Origin: Haematobia irritans
Taxonomy: Eukaryota > Arthropoda > Insecta > Diptera > Muscidae
Assembly (NCBI RefSeq): GCF_050003625.1
Contig: NC_134398.1
Coordinates: 97,549,674-97,613,673, forward strand
DNA: 64,000 nt
Reading direction: 5' to 3'
A program made the position numbers and the translations under genes. Of this stretch, positions 1 to 12,931 are shown piece by piece. The notes beneath the pieces are model-generated. The model searched no databases, was not told the DNA's origin, and was given only the letters and a program-made list of their open reading frames with translations. The stretch's first letter is position 1. Each line of letters opens with the position of its first letter.

Positions 1-1672
1 GCCTTTATAGCTGCTTGACTGTCGATGAAGAAACTGATATCGCTTCTGTATAACGGCCTCATCAACAGCGACTCAGCAGCCTTCGTGATCGCATAAATCT
101 CAGCCTGAAAATACTGCAATCACTGTCCAGCGTGTAAGACTCCCTTATTCCTAGTTCACTACAATAGATTCCACTGCCCGTTCCTTCCTCCATCTTTGAT
201 CCGTCCGTATACATGTTCAGGATTCCGAAGGGTATCCTCCTGTCTTCCCACTCTTCTACTTGGTATAATGTACGTCGGTTTGTGATGATAAACGTGCTCC
301 GTGGCCATATGGTCCGTCTCTCTATACTGCCCGGCCAGAATTCGAGTATGCCTGCAGTCTGTCCTCTCCAGCGTGTTCAAGCTCCTAAGTCTCAGAAGTG
401 TCAGTTCAGCCGTTTTCCTTACGTGTAAATCGAGTGGGATAAATCCCATCAGTACCTCCAGAGCGGCAGTGGATGTGATCCTCATGGCACCTGTCATATA
501 GATGAGTGCAGTCCTATTTACCCTATTTATTCTCGATATATGATTTTGGTGTTTCACGATCGTCCACCAAACATGACAGCCATATGTGGCCACAGGTCTT
601 ACAACCGCGATATAAATCCAGCCAAAAAGAGAAGGCCTCATTCCCCATCTCTGCCCGACCAATTTTTGACACGAGTATAGTGCCGCATAGGCCCTCTTAA
701 TGCGATCGGCAGTATTCTCCATCCAGTTCAACCTGGAGTCCAAAATAACTCCTAGGTACCTTGCTGATTTCGAGAGCGTCAACTTTATGCCCTGGAGTTC
801 AGGGGACTTGTACCCCATAACCTTTCTCCTCCTGGTGAACAGTACCAACTCCGTCTTACCAGGGTTCACCCCTAAACCGCATCCTAGAGTCCATTCCGAG
901 AGATACTGCAAAGACTCACTCAGCACATCCGAAATAGAATCGAGGAATTTCCCCGATACCATTATCACAATGTCATCCGCGTATGCCACTACCTTGACAC
1001 CCTTACTTGTCAGTCCAAGCAATACCTCGTTCACCACCAATAGCCACAGCAAAGGTAATATAACCCCTCCCTGTGGCAATCCTCTAGTGGTTCTAGCCCT
1101 CCTTGTGGAGCTCGCTAGCTCGACCACCATGTCCCTGCTTAGCAACATCAACTCGATCCACTTTATAACGAATTTCTCAACACTATACCTGCATGTACCA
1201 CCTCATAAATTTTCGTATAATTAAAAGCACCCTCAATGTCCAGACACGCTGCCAATGTATAGTCGCCATATGTCATGGATCTCTCTATGTGATGCACCAC
1301 TGAGTGCAGGGCAGATTCTACAGATCTGCCCTTAATATAGGCATGCTGACAGATTGATAGTTTCCTGTCTAACTGGTTCCTTATATGATCATCCAGTATC
1401 CTCTCCATTGTCTTTAGCAAGAAGGATGATAAGCTTATTGGTCTAAAGTCCTTCGCCGTTCCATGTGCTATCTTCCCCGCTTTAGGAATGAAGATTACCT
1501 TAACCTTCCGCCAAGGCTTTGGTATATATCCAAGACGCAATGAGGCCCTCATCAACTCCACATAGGATTCACCCAAGAGATGGAAAGACTCCTGAAGCAT
1601 ACATGGGTATACCCCGTCCAAGCCTGGAGATTTATATGGACCGAAGCTGTCAATCGCCCATTTAAAAAAAAA
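1..1672 (-). pseudogene. LOA-like LINE ORF2 fragment (reverse transcriptase + RNase H)
   Basis: Read on the minus strand this encodes a non-LTR reverse transcriptase followed by RNase H. Visible motifs, in order, are FGPYKSPGLDG (about 1,655), FIPKAGK, DFRPISLSS, LDIEGAF, GLPQGGV, the catalytic AYADD (about 960), ARYLGVILD, and at the window edge FQAEIYA and FIDSQAA, the Glu and second Asp of an RNase H. The frame breaks near 1,155-1,165, between the finger/palm part and the YADD part, so it is not translatable as one protein. Organisation and sequence match the LINE at 7,103-12,467, so the same LOA/I-like group is inferred. The 5' side stops at the DD37E transposon at 1,697 and the 3' side leaves the window. 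Endonuclease and ORF1 are absent. Confidence 0.9.
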
Positions 1673-1779
1673 ATTATTAAAAAAGGCACCTAATAACACT
1701 AGTTTACACTCAAAATGTACACTTGATGAAAATCAACTTTTCTGATGTATTTTGAGCTGTTGAATTCGAAAAAAATTAA

Positions 1780-1991
1780 TAAGACCAACTAGAAGAAAAA
1801 CGACCGAAAAATGACAAAGTTATAAGCAATTGAATGATGTGAAATCATTCAAATATAAGCCACTCTCTGTGGCCAAGAGAAATTTTTGTGTGTGTGATTG
1901 GCTCATATTTGCATGATTTGCCATCGGATTTGTTCATTCAATTGCTTATAACATTGTAATTTTTCGGTCGTTTTTCTTCTAGTTGGTCTTA
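1780..1991. mobile_element. MITE with ~58-bp inverted repeats, nested in the DD37E transposon
   Basis: Sequence starting taagaccaactagaagaaaa is repeated inverted at the other end. The arms span about 58 bp with only two mismatches that I can see, around a ~96-bp centre. There is no coding capacity. TA flanks both sides if the repeat is taken to begin at agacc, which suggests a Tc1/mariner-mobilised MITE. This is inference from the TA only. Confidence 0.75.
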
Positions 1992-2309
1992 TTACTTACG
2001 TTAGAGTATCGTCTATACGACCATGAAGATAATTTTTTTTAATGGTTTATATTTTGTAAAATACGAGTTTTTTGAAAATTTTGATTTTTCGCATTGATAT
2101 TTTTTGAACCACTTAACTTATCACAGATCCAATTACACACTATTTTCGCCATCTTATTACCTTTCATTACCAACAACGTTATAATCGGACATTTGTAACT
2201 CGAGATATATTGTGTTTAAAGGGTGAATCGGTGAAATCGTTTATTTAAAAAATCAAATTAAATTTCTTTTTCAAGTTCAATTAGTATAAAATTCAGGAAA
2301 AATATTCAG

Positions 2310-3328
2310 TTAGCCTTTCGCTTTTCCAAATCCGAATTGCCGGGCCTCACGCTTGACACCTGCCATCAAATTTTGTACAGCCACCTTGTCCACCTTCTTC
2401 GCCGCAGAAAGCCAGTTTGCCTTGAACTGCTGCTCGTCCTTAGCAGTTTTTTGGTCTTCTTTAGGTTCCGCTTGACAATAGCCCAGTATTTCTCAATTGG
2501 GCGGAGCTCTGGCGTGTTGGGAGGGTTCTTGTCCTTGGGAACCACCTGCACGTTCTTGGCGGCGTACCACTCCATGGCTTTTTTACCGTAATGGCAAGAT
2601 GCCAAATCCAGCCAAAACAGTACGGAACAACCGTGTTTCTTCAGGAAAGGCAGCAGATGTTTATTCAAACACTTTTTCACGTAAATTTCTTGGTTGACAG
2701 TCCCGGAAGCTATGAAAATGATGCTTTTCAAGCCACAGGTACAGATGGCTTGCCAAGCCAGATATTTCTTTGCGAAATTTGACAGTTTTATGTGCTTGAA
2801 AATATCTGCTACCTTTCCCCTTCCTTTTGCCGTATAAAACTCCGGTCCCGGAAGCTGCTTGTAGTCGGCTTTGACGTAGGTTTCGTCGTCCATTACCACG
2901 CAGTCAAACTTCGTCAGCATCGTCGTGTACAGCCTCCGGGATCGCGCTTTGGCCGTCGCATTTTGTTTATCATCGCGATTTGGAGTCACTACCTTCTTGT
3001 AAGTCGATAGTCCGCCTCGTTTTTTGGCTCGATGCACGGTTGTAGACGATACACCCAGCTTATTTGCGGCATCTCGGAGAGAGAGCTTAGGGTTTCGCTT
3101 GAAATTACCGGCAACTCCCTTTGTCGTCTCAGCGGCTTCCGGTTTTCGATTTCCCCCCGATCCAGACTTCCTGGCTGTCGACAAACGTTCCCCAAACACT
3201 TTAATTACATTTGTAATGGTTGATTTGGCAACTTTTAGCGATTTTTCCAGCTTTGCGTGCGAGTAGCTCGGATTTTCGCGATGCGCGAGCAAAATTTTGA
3301 TACGCTGCTCTTCTTGCTTGGACGGCAT
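2310..3328 (-). pseudogene. DD37E Tc1/mariner transposase, one frame break from intact
   Basis: The natural start is the ATG at 3,328 (MPSKQEEQRIK). The longer open frame upstream runs through the 5' UTR. An N-terminal pair of helix-turn-helix segments is visible (SHAKLEKSLKVAKSTITNV, then LSLRDAANKLGVSSTTVHR). The catalytic residues are Asp in VVMDDETY, Asp in FWLDLASCH, and Glu in LRPIEKYW, with 37 residues between the last two, hence DD37E. The reading frame is open to about 2,450. There a run of six T's (plus strand) appears to lack one base, and the other frame then continues with a basic C-terminus to a stop at 2,310. This is otherwise a full-length transposase of about 340 residues. 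DD37E elements are known from mosquitoes and other Diptera; the family assignment rests on this spacing. Confidence 0.8.
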
Positions 3329-3621
3329 TTTGACAACTGAAGAGTGAATTCCAAAATCAAAATAGGAGCAACATTCTACACACGCACCTTCAAAATGAGG
3401 GGTGTTTAGGTTTTTTAAATGCAAAATTGAAAGAAATACGTCAAGTTTATATTGACCAAATTTTAACCGTATCACCCTTTTGTGAAAAAAAACAGCGAAA
3501 ATTTAAAAATAACGGGATATCTCAAATACTGTTCCATATTTTTTTTCGAATTCAGCAGCTCAAAATACATAAGAAAAAATTGATTTTCATCACGTGTACT
3601 TGATTTTTTTGTAAACTAGTG

Positions 3622-3757
3622 TAATTGAACTCATCCGATACTTTTTTGTAGTAACTTGGCGTGGTACAACTTCTCAATAGTGACGGCGCTTTTCCGACTG
3701 TCTATCAGCAGGGATCTTGCAGCGTCTATCAGCCATGGAACTTTGGAATGCCGGCAG
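3622..3757. other. Unassigned sequence between transposon and family E remnant
   Basis: On the minus strand a short open stretch (about 40 codons, containing VPWLIDAARSLL) can be read, ending in a stop. I do not recognise it and it does not match the LINE fragment to its left. Confidence 0.3.
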
Positions 3758-4085
3758 GGTTCAAAAGAACATTTTTGGTTAATTTTAGAAAATTTAGGTT
3801 AATTCCAGAAAATTTTATGTAAAGTGTATTACAAATGCCGACTTCGCAAAAACGGGTAAATATTAGAGTATTAGACGTAATTAGTATTTTTAACTTGATA
3901 AATAAATTTGCATAGATTTATGGAAAAAAATTGGAGTTCAAAATTGCAAAAATGTCTTTAGTGTCATGAAGTTCAAGATGCACCATTTCTGGTAAAATTT
4001 ACTAATTTCAAGAAATTCTGGACTATTTTGTGGGGGACTCGATTCATTTGTGCATAATTGTATTCTGTTTTTTAGCTCATTCAAC
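3758..4085 (+). repeat. Diverged copy of MITE-like family E
   Basis: The phrases ttggttaattttagaaaatt, tggagttcaaaattgcaa and ttctggactattttgtggg match the better preserved copies at 33,575 and 39,652/48,064. No termini can be identified and no coding capacity is seen. Confidence 0.6.
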
Positions 4086-4094
4086 CAACGAAAT

Positions 4095-4300
4095 TACAAT
4101 AAATGTGAATCAGTCACATCAATTGCAAATAAATTTGGAATCCATCATAGTGTTATTTAGTGAACTATAAGCCGTTTTCGTCCTTCAGGCTAGTGAGCCC
4201 CATAAATAAAGAAGGTCGACCGAGAAAAACTAGTAAACGAGATGATCATTCAGTAATCCGATTAATAAAAAAAGCTCCCTTTATCTGAAGGTGGCTTAAA
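4095..4300 (+). pseudogene. Remnant of a Tc1-like transposase N-terminus
   Basis: Two short frames recall the paired helix-turn-helix and the GRPR hinge of Tc1-type transposases: ESVTSIANKFGIHHS at about 4,106 and EGRPRKTSKRDD at about 4,220, followed by IRLIKKAPFI and a stop. They are in different frames with stops between them, and no DDE catalytic part can be recovered downstream to 4,954. The remaining ~650 bp shows nothing else I can name. Confidence 0.5.
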
Positions 4301-4954
4301 ATCATACCGAAGTGCAGAAAAACTTTACTTAACTTAACTTTTTTCGGCTTTTCTTTTTCGACAAGTGAAAACAGCATGGAATGTCATATGCGGAGATATT
4401 ATATGGAACCTAATCGAGTCCATGCCACACAGATGCGAAGAAGAAAAGCAAGGGCTACGTCACAAAATACTAGTATTAATACTACGTTCGCACTATGCAC
4501 GAAATCCCCGTAAAAGATGATTTTGGCCGAAATCCTCCCAGATTTAAGTAGATTTGCAATAGGAAAATATCAGCTGACTCGTGGAGGATTTTCAAAAAAA
4601 ATCTCTTTCAGCCTGCCCCAATTTTCATTGTAGATGAATGTGCGGGTGCACATACGGGCGTGAGTTTGTTTTGATATATTGAGAAGTTTTATGGAGGCCA
4701 AAAACGAACGGAACTCAATTGTATGCTCCAAACTTATCTCCAGTCAAAAGACATCAATAGCTCAAAGGTTAATTTTATGTTAGAATCATAATATTCACCG
4801 TGAACTGAAAGGTGTCCCAATGGTTTCTTTCTCCACGTGTGAACAACAAACATCTGCTAAATCCTCAAATCAATGAAATCTCGTTATTTTGCTAGTCCGA
4901 ACACTTGCGTTTTGTAAAGAAATTTTAGTTCTAAATAGCGAGATTTCGTGCTTA

Positions 4955-6416
<1,462 letters not shown>

Positions 6417-7094
6417 AATTGATGCATTTAATTAATTAAATATTAATAATGAAAAATTTAATGTTCAAAGCCAGATAGTGTAGTAACAGTAGGGACTAGT
6501 AAAAAAAAAGAAAGAACTTAGGATTTTTTTTTCTTTTTGCAAGAGGTGGTTCTCATGAGTAGAGAGAACGACGAACTCGAGGAAGTAGTACAAAGACTCG
6601 GTAGAAATAGCGTTTCTGAACAGGGTAACGACGGGAAAATGGCGTTGACAGCAGAACAGGTTAGGGCTATGATGGAGGTTGCCGTTGGCACCGCCCTAAG
6701 GACACGAAAGCAGGCATTCGATAATCAGATAGAGGAAATTAAACAACGATTTAACCAAATTGCAGTCACGACCCCTAATGTTGAACCATATAAGGAAATT
6801 GAAATAGTGTCTGGAAGGCAATGTGATGAGCCACTAGACATAATAAAATCGCTGCCGGACTTCGACGTCTCATGGCGTCAAGCGGCGCATACTGCCTATA
6901 AGGTATTTGAAAATTATGAAGGTAGTTCGAAGCACTACCAGGCTGTCGCCATTATTAGAAATAAAATAAAAGGACCCGCCGATATGGTGCTTTCGTCTTT
7001 CAATACGGTTCTTAATTTTAAGGCAATCATTGATCGCCTTGACTTCACATATTCGGATAAAAGACCAATTTATTTAATTGAACAGGAGCTTTCC

Positions 7095-7102
7095 ATTCTC
7101 CG
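7095..7102 (+). repeat. LINE target-site duplication (left)
   Basis: attctccg here is repeated exactly at 12,468-12,475, directly flanking the LINE. Confidence 0.85.
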
Positions 7103-7213
7103 TCTAACGCTAACAACCGTCGAACTGAACGGACGTGTCTTCTAATAGCGGAGTATTTCATCGTAATAAGTACTTATTACGAATTTCACGTGTGGTGGAA
7201 ACAATAAACCACC

Positions 7214-8437
7214 ATGCAGCGAAATTCAAAGTCATCCACTTGGTTGCTAACTTCAGGGCCCAGTGGACGGGTAACGACTGAAGTTATAAATTTGGGCAGC
7301 GACCAAGAGTCAGGCCCAATTAGTCGACCTGTAGACGGGTCGACTGGCGGTGACACTTTGGCAAGTCTAACCTTTTCTAAGGTGACGACATCAAAAGGAG
7401 GCAATCCCTCTCGAAAGAGATTCAAGGAACGAAGAAATGCTTTGTTTATCCTAAAGAAATTAGGATCAGTCGACCCAAGCACGTTGTCGGCTAAGCAAAG
7501 CGATTCCTTAAAATGGGCTCAAGGAATTCTTGAAGCTGGAAAAAGGGAACGATCACCGGATGAGCTACCATCCTCTAAACGGGATCAAAGATCGTTTGCC
7601 TCAGTTGCAAAAGACAGCCTTGTGATGGCTATTATTAATAAAGGAGCATTGGACGGTATGATTCCAAGGCAAAAATGGGGGAAATTGAGAACGCGATGTC
7701 TGGTGTCTACTCAGAGGTGCGAAAAAAGTTTCCCGGACCAAGTCCTCGACAGCAAGATGCTGGATGGTATCAAGGACGATATAAGTTAATAGCTTTTGCA
7801 GACCAGAGGTCTATGGATTGCTTTAAAGCTGCATTGATGCTAATTGGTGAAGTTTGGGAAGGAGCCGCTTTGGAGTTAGTTGATAAAAAAGACATACCGG
7901 CTAAACCTAGAGCACATGCATGGATACCGGCAAACCCTCCTGATCCTGAGTCAATACTAGAGAGACTAAAAGAATGTAACACAGATCTTCCAACTGCCGA
8001 TTGGAAGGTTGGTCGTTTGGATGAGGTGGATGGACCAAGACGACATGCGGTGTTTATATTAAACATAGAGTCGCTGCCACATCTAGCCCAGACCCAAGGA
8101 CGCGTAAGTTATGGCTTTTATGATATCCATATGAAGGTATACAAAAGCGATCAGCCAAAGGATACCGAAACGGCCAAGCCTCCGGTGGAGTCAGCAGTGA
8201 AAAAAATCTCCTAGCGAAGCCGAAGGAGACATAAAACCTGCAGACTATGGCGAAAATCATATGCGGGAAGTTTCTACAGGCTCCAGCCTCACCAAAGCTG
8301 AACCGCGGATTGTTGCGAGAGTCACCGAGATCTGTGAAGAGGAAGCCCTTTATGACTCAATTGAAGCGGCTGATGTGACGGTGGTTGAAAATTTGGATGG
8401 TTCTACGGTTCCTCCAGATAAATCTTCACCATTGTAA
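7214..8437 (+). pseudogene. LINE ORF1 (DUF4780-like), two frame breaks
   Basis: The start is the ATG at 7,214 (MQRNSKSS). The N-terminal half is basic and Ser/Thr-rich (PSRKRFKERRNALF) with a conserved IINKGALDGMIPRQKWG segment. One base is missing in the G run near 7,676-7,682. The next frame carries the DUF4780-like domain: GRYKLIAFADQRSMDCFKAA, WIPANPPDPESILERL, TADWKVGRLDE and GRVSYGF. A second break in the A run near 8,200 produces a stop at 8,212, while another frame stays open to 8,437 and overlaps the start of ORF2. DUF4780 proteins are known as ORF1 of LOA-type LINEs and are presumed RNA-binding; this role is from the family, not the sequence. Confidence 0.8.
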
Positions 8438-11400
8438 GGCCGCTTGTGCTGCCTTAAAAGTTCTCCTGATGAAAGGAGACATAGATATAGTTCTTATTCA
8501 AGAACCATACATATATAAGAACAAGATCTGTGAATTAAGCACTCCGGGTTTCAAACTTTTGCATAATACCGGTAACGATATAAATCGAGCATGTATAATT
8601 TGCTAAAAACGAACTAAACTTGTTTCTGCTTCCTTCATTGAGCAATGCAGACACTGTCGTAGCCAGTCTAGAGATATCCACATGCAAATATTGGGTATCT
8701 TCGGTCTACATGGGAAATGATAGGGATATGCCACCCTGTGCCGTTAAGACCTTAGTTGAGGAGTCACTAAAAACAAAGACAAAACTCATTATGGGATGCG
8801 ATGCAAATGCACATCATAGTATTTGGGGAAGTAGTGATACTAATGCAAGGGGAGAGTCGCTAATAGAGTTTATTCTGCGTACTAACCTGGTAGTTTGCAA
8901 TAAGGAAGATGCACCAACCTTCGTCACCAGGAACAGACAAGAGGTTTTGGACGTAACGTTGACCTCTCCGGAACTGAATGATAAGATATCTGAGTGGCAA
9001 GTTTTGAGGGAACATAGCTTCTCAGATCATCGCTACATCAGTTTCAGATTGGCTGTTCGTACTTCAAAGACCATATTTCCGCCAAATGTTAGGAAAGCTG
9101 ATTGGAATAGGTATAGGGAATCGTTCACTTTGATGATACCGGAAATGCCGGAGACAAATATGAGCACTGTGCAAGATATCGAACACGCAGTGGAGCGGAT
9201 TACGAAGGCCTTCAACATTTCACTGAAAGCTGCTTGCCCTAGAGGAAATCCAAGGGGAAAAAATTGGCCGCCATGGTGGACTACGGAGTTAAGTAATATG
9301 AGGAAATCCTGCAGGAAGCTCTTTAACAAAGCAAAGTCCACAAGAGCTCCGGAGGATTGGGACACTTACAAGATGAATCTGAGAGAATATAAACGAGAAC
9401 TGAGAAGGTCTCAACAAAACTCTTGGGATGATTACTGTAGCAGTATTGAGAATACGTCAGAGGCTTCCAGACTACGGAAGGTACTAGCATCCACTAACAC
9501 TGCTCCAGGTTTCATTAAAACATCGTAGGGAAATTGGACAACGTCCAGTGAGGAGACGTTGGAGGTACTTTTGGACACACACTTCCCTGGAAATCAGACG
9601 GTTGAACCATGTACCGGCGGTGTAACAGAAGCTCGGCGATCACTTCCTATCGAGGAAATTGTGTCGGAATCTGGAATAAAATGGGCTTTAAATAGCTTTG
9701 GACCATTCAAATCCCCCGGACCTGATGGAATTACTCCGGCGGAGTTACAGGCAGTGGCTGAAAGAAATATCCCCTGGTTGACGGTGATATATAAACAATG
9801 TGTAAACTTAGCATATATTCCAGAAAAGTGGGGGGAAACAAAAGTCGTCTTCATACCTAAAGCAGGAAAAGCCTCTCACTCGAGTGCGAAGGATTTCCGA
9901 CCAATCAGCTTATCCTCATTCCTACTTAAGACCCTGGAGAGGATGATGGACATGTATCTTAGAACTAGCGTGGATTCAAGTTTGCTCTCGAAACGACAGC
10001 ATGCATACTCGAAGGGCAGGTCTACTGAGACCGCATTGCATGAACTGGTCAGCTTTATTGAAAGCTCACTATCTGTCAAAGAATACACAATCGTGGCGTT
10101 TCTAGACATCGAAGGGGCGTTCAATAATGTCCATCCGAGCTCGATATTAAATGGACTGACAACTCTGAATGTTGATCCATGTATACTTAGGCTGTTAGAC
10201 GAACTTCTAATAAAGAGACGTATTTCAGCCACACTAGGGCAAGCAAACATACAAAGGTATGTGAACAGAGGCACTCCCCAAGGAGGAGTTCTATCACCTC
10301 TTCTTTGGAATGTTGCTATAAACAACCTTCTGGTTTCTCTAGAAAAAGAAAGGATAAAAGTGGTGGCATACGCAGATGATGTGGCGCTAGCAGTCAGAGG
10401 AAAATTCCCATCCACAATCAGAGATATTATACAGAGAGCTCTCCGGATGACTGAGAAATGGGCGAAAGATAATGGTCTTGGTGTAAATCCAGCAAAGACA
10501 GAAATAGTCATGTACTGCAAAGATCGCAAAACTCCCACGGTTAGGCACATTTCCTTAGGGGGTACTGAAATTCCCTTTGGTGAGTGTGCAAAATACCTTG
10601 GCGTTATTTTGGACAGGAAGCTGAATTTTAGGCTTTATATTGAAGAGAGGGCGAGAAAAGCCACGGTAGCTTTGTACTCGTGCAAAAAGGCAATAGGGAA
10701 AAAGTGGGGACTAAGACCAAAAATTGTGCATTGGCTATACACGGCAGTGGTTAGACCTATAATGCTATATGGTGTTGTAGTCTGGTGGCCGGCACTTCAG
10801 AAACCGACTTGCTTAGATAAAGTTCAGCGTATGGCGAGCTTATGTATCTCAGGCGCATTTAGTAAGACAGGAACAGACTCCCTTAATATCATGCTACATC
10901 TATTGCCTTTAGACATTTTGGCCAAACAGTCAGCTGCAACAACGGCTGTGCGGTTGCGCGAGCTATCGCTGTGGTCGGAAAAAATGTACGGTCATAGTTC
11001 GGTCCTCAAAGTAATGCCAGATGTGCCTAACGTAGTGGATTACACCCTGGCAAAACCACTTTTCGACAAAAAGTTTGAAACTCTAATTCCCAACAGTGAG
11101 GCGTGGTGTACACAGACCCCGGGGAATAAAAGATATATAGATTTCTATACTGATGGCTCCAAATTGAATGGACAAGTGGGGTTCGGAGTATATTCTAAAG
11201 ATCTGGAAATTCGAATAGCGAAAAGATTACCTAATCACTGTAGTGTTTTTCAGGCTGAAATATTGGCAATAAGAGAGGTGGTGAATTGGCTGAGAAGTAA
11301 TGTTCCAACAAATATTGGCATTAATATATACTCAGACAGTCAACCTGCAATAAAATCCTTGGACTCTGTGTTCCTTAACTCAAAAACGGCCATAGACTGC

Positions 11401-12210
11401 CGCAAATCTCTCAACGAGATGGCTGAGCAGTACAATATTCACCTAATATGGTGAGGCGTGGTGTACACAGACCCCGGGGAATAAAAGATATATAGATTTC
11501 TATACTGATGGCTCCAAATTGAATGGACAAGTGGGGTTCGGAGTATATTCTAAAGATCTGGAAATTCGAATAGCGAAAAGTGTAGTGTTTTTCAGGCTGA
11601 AATATTGGCAATAAGAGAGGTGGTGAATTGGCTGAGAAGTAATGTTCCAACAAATATTGGCATTAATATATACTCAGACAGTCAACCTGCAATAAAATCC
11701 TTGGACTCTGTGTTCCTTAACTCAAAAACGGCCATAGACTGCCGCAAATCTCTCAACGAGATGGCTGAGCAGTACAATATTCACCTAATATGGGTGCCTG
11801 GTCATATGAACATACCGGGGAACTGTGAAGCAGATGTGTTAGCAAGGCTAGGAACTACCTTAAATATTCCAGGGGAACTAGAATCTGTTGGTATGCCTCT
11901 GGCCACCTGCAAGCTCTTACTGCGTGAGAAGGCTGTTATGATGGCCAATATTCGATGGGAAAATTGCAAGGGTTGTAACGACACCAAGCAAATATGGCCC
12001 CATTTAAACTTAAACCGCACACAAGATATGCTAGTGTTCTCAAGGCGTCAGATAGCACTCCTAATATCTGCTATAACGGGTCGCTGCCTGATAGGCGAAT
12101 TTGCAAAAACTATAGGTGCGAAGTATAATGACTATTGTATAAGCTGTCATGACGTGGAGGAAAAGGAATCAATTAAACACCTCTTGTGTGAGTGTCCTGC
12201 TTTTGTGTAA
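8397..12210 (+). pseudogene. LINE ORF2: endonuclease, reverse transcriptase, RNase H
   Basis: The ATG at 8,397 overlaps the end of ORF1. An apurinic-type endonuclease comes first (LQINLHHCKAA, IVLIQEPYIY, then MGCDANAHHSIWG and SFSDHRYISF). A one-base frame break lies near 8,600. A PWWTTEL/LFNKAK linker is followed by a TAG stop at 9,526. The reverse transcriptase follows with FGPFKSPGPDG, DFRPISLSS, LDIEGAF, GTPQGGV and the catalytic AYADD (about 10,370). RNase H has YTDGSK, FQAEILA, IYSDSQ and, in the second copy, NCEADVLARLG. A tandem duplication of the RNase H segment puts a stop at 11,452. The frame ends after a His/Cys-rich C-terminus (KHLLCECPAF). Confidence 0.88.
11096..11792 (+). repeat. 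Tandem duplication of the LINE RNase H region
   Basis: 11,096-11,450 (355 bp) is repeated head-to-tail as 11,451-11,792 (342 bp). The second copy lacks 13 bp (attacctaatcac), and otherwise I see the same sequence. The unit covers most of the RNase H domain from just before its first catalytic Asp to LIW. The junction creates an in-frame TGA. The short overlap gtgag at the junction suggests replication slippage or an assembly duplication. Confidence 0.9.
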
Positions 12211-12467
12211 GGCGTAAGCGAATTTTAGGAGCATATAACTTTAGATTACTAGCTGACCTGGAAAACGTTAACTTAAGCAGTTTGTTAATGTTTTTGGAGC
12301 AATCTGGTTGGTTCCACAAAAGTAAATAATAGAGAAGGTTCAGTGGTTAAGACTAGAAGTGCCCATATGTAATAGGTACTTTTAGTTAAATGTGGTATCA
12401 CAATGGACTGAATAGTCTAAGTGCGCCTGAAATTTAATCGGGCTGCCACTTTAACCTAACCTAACCT
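12211..12467 (+). other. LINE 3' UTR and taacc tail
   Basis: Non-coding. The last ~80 bp (tcacaatggactgaatagtc, then atcgggctgccac and taacctaaccta) recur in the SINE at 26,892-27,019, marking a probable 3' recognition module for the LINE reverse transcriptase. Confidence 0.75.
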
Positions 12468-12931
12468 ATTCTCCGCCAAGGCAATAAAACTGTTTTGCAG
12501 TTCTACGAAGAGGTCGAAAGGAATCTTACGCTTTTGACAAATAAGACAATTATGACATATGACAGATCACCCGCTGCATCCATAAATGAGAAGTATAGAA
12601 TGGATGCACTGCGGGTTTTCATATCAGGTACTAAAAAAGGGTTGAGCGATGTCCTGTTTTCGGCTAGACCTACTGATTTACTCACAGCCTTGGCATTAGC
12701 CCTAGAGGTCGAGTCTAACCATGAACGATACGTATTTGCCACAAATTATGCGAGGTCTCTCGAAAATAGGGAAAAACAATCAAATAGGGAAAGTGTCATG
12801 GGAAACCAAGCACCCAAAAATCCTTATTTCACAAGGAGCCAGGACTTCGATAACAGGACTCCTCGGAATAGAGAACCTGTTCAACCAATGGACGTGGACG
12901 AGTCGATGCGTTCTAGACCGTCGGCAAGATA

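Larger units (their letters stand above)
1697..3621 (-). mobile_element. DD37E Tc1/mariner-type DNA transposon
   Basis: Two terminal inverted repeats of about 80 bp bound the element. The left begins cactagtttacactcaaaa and the right ends in its complement (...gtaaactagtg at 3,621). Both share the blocks gatgaaaatcaa and ttgagctg(c/t)tgaattcg. A TA follows the right end and AA/TA precedes the left, so the TA target duplication is slightly decayed. The transposase is encoded on the minus strand. A 212-bp MITE is inserted at 1,780-1,991 between the left repeat and the 3' end of the gene. A truncated relative lies at 5,092-5,458. Confidence 0.85.
7103..12467 (+). mobile_element. Full-length-structured LOA-like LINE retrotransposon
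   Basis: This is a 5,365-bp element bounded by an exact 8-bp target duplication (attctccg). It has a short 5' UTR, ORF1 with a DUF4780-like domain, an overlapping ORF2 with endonuclease, reverse transcriptase and RNase H, a ~257-bp 3' UTR, and a tail of taacc repeats rather than poly(A). These features fit the LOA group of the I superfamily. It carries at least three frame breaks, one nonsense codon and an internal tandem duplication, so it is dead as it stands. Its 3' end is shared with the SINE at 26,892. Confidence 0.88.
6555..12931 (+). pseudogene. gag: Errantivirus-like gag, split by the LINE insertion
   Basis: The first part runs from the ATG at 6,555 to the LINE boundary at 7,102, and the frame resumes in phase at 12,476 after the 8-bp target duplication. 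Family features are the basic/acidic N-terminus, a region with IRNKIKGPAD, the phrase RLDFTYSDKRP, and (after the LINE) FYEEVERNLTLLTNK, all typical of gypsy-group Gag capsid regions. The frame reads to a stop at the deletion junction near 12,931, so the C-terminal nucleocapsid is lost. The frame is open on both sides of the LINE, so the LINE landed in a gag that was still open. Confidence 0.85.

Noticed and set aside
700..1224. 174-codon plus-strand frame
   Set aside because: It is the shadow of the LINE reverse transcriptase encoded on the minus strand.
9876..10550. 224-codon minus-strand frame
   Set aside because: Antisense shadow of the LINE ORF2 reverse transcriptase; no homology of its own.
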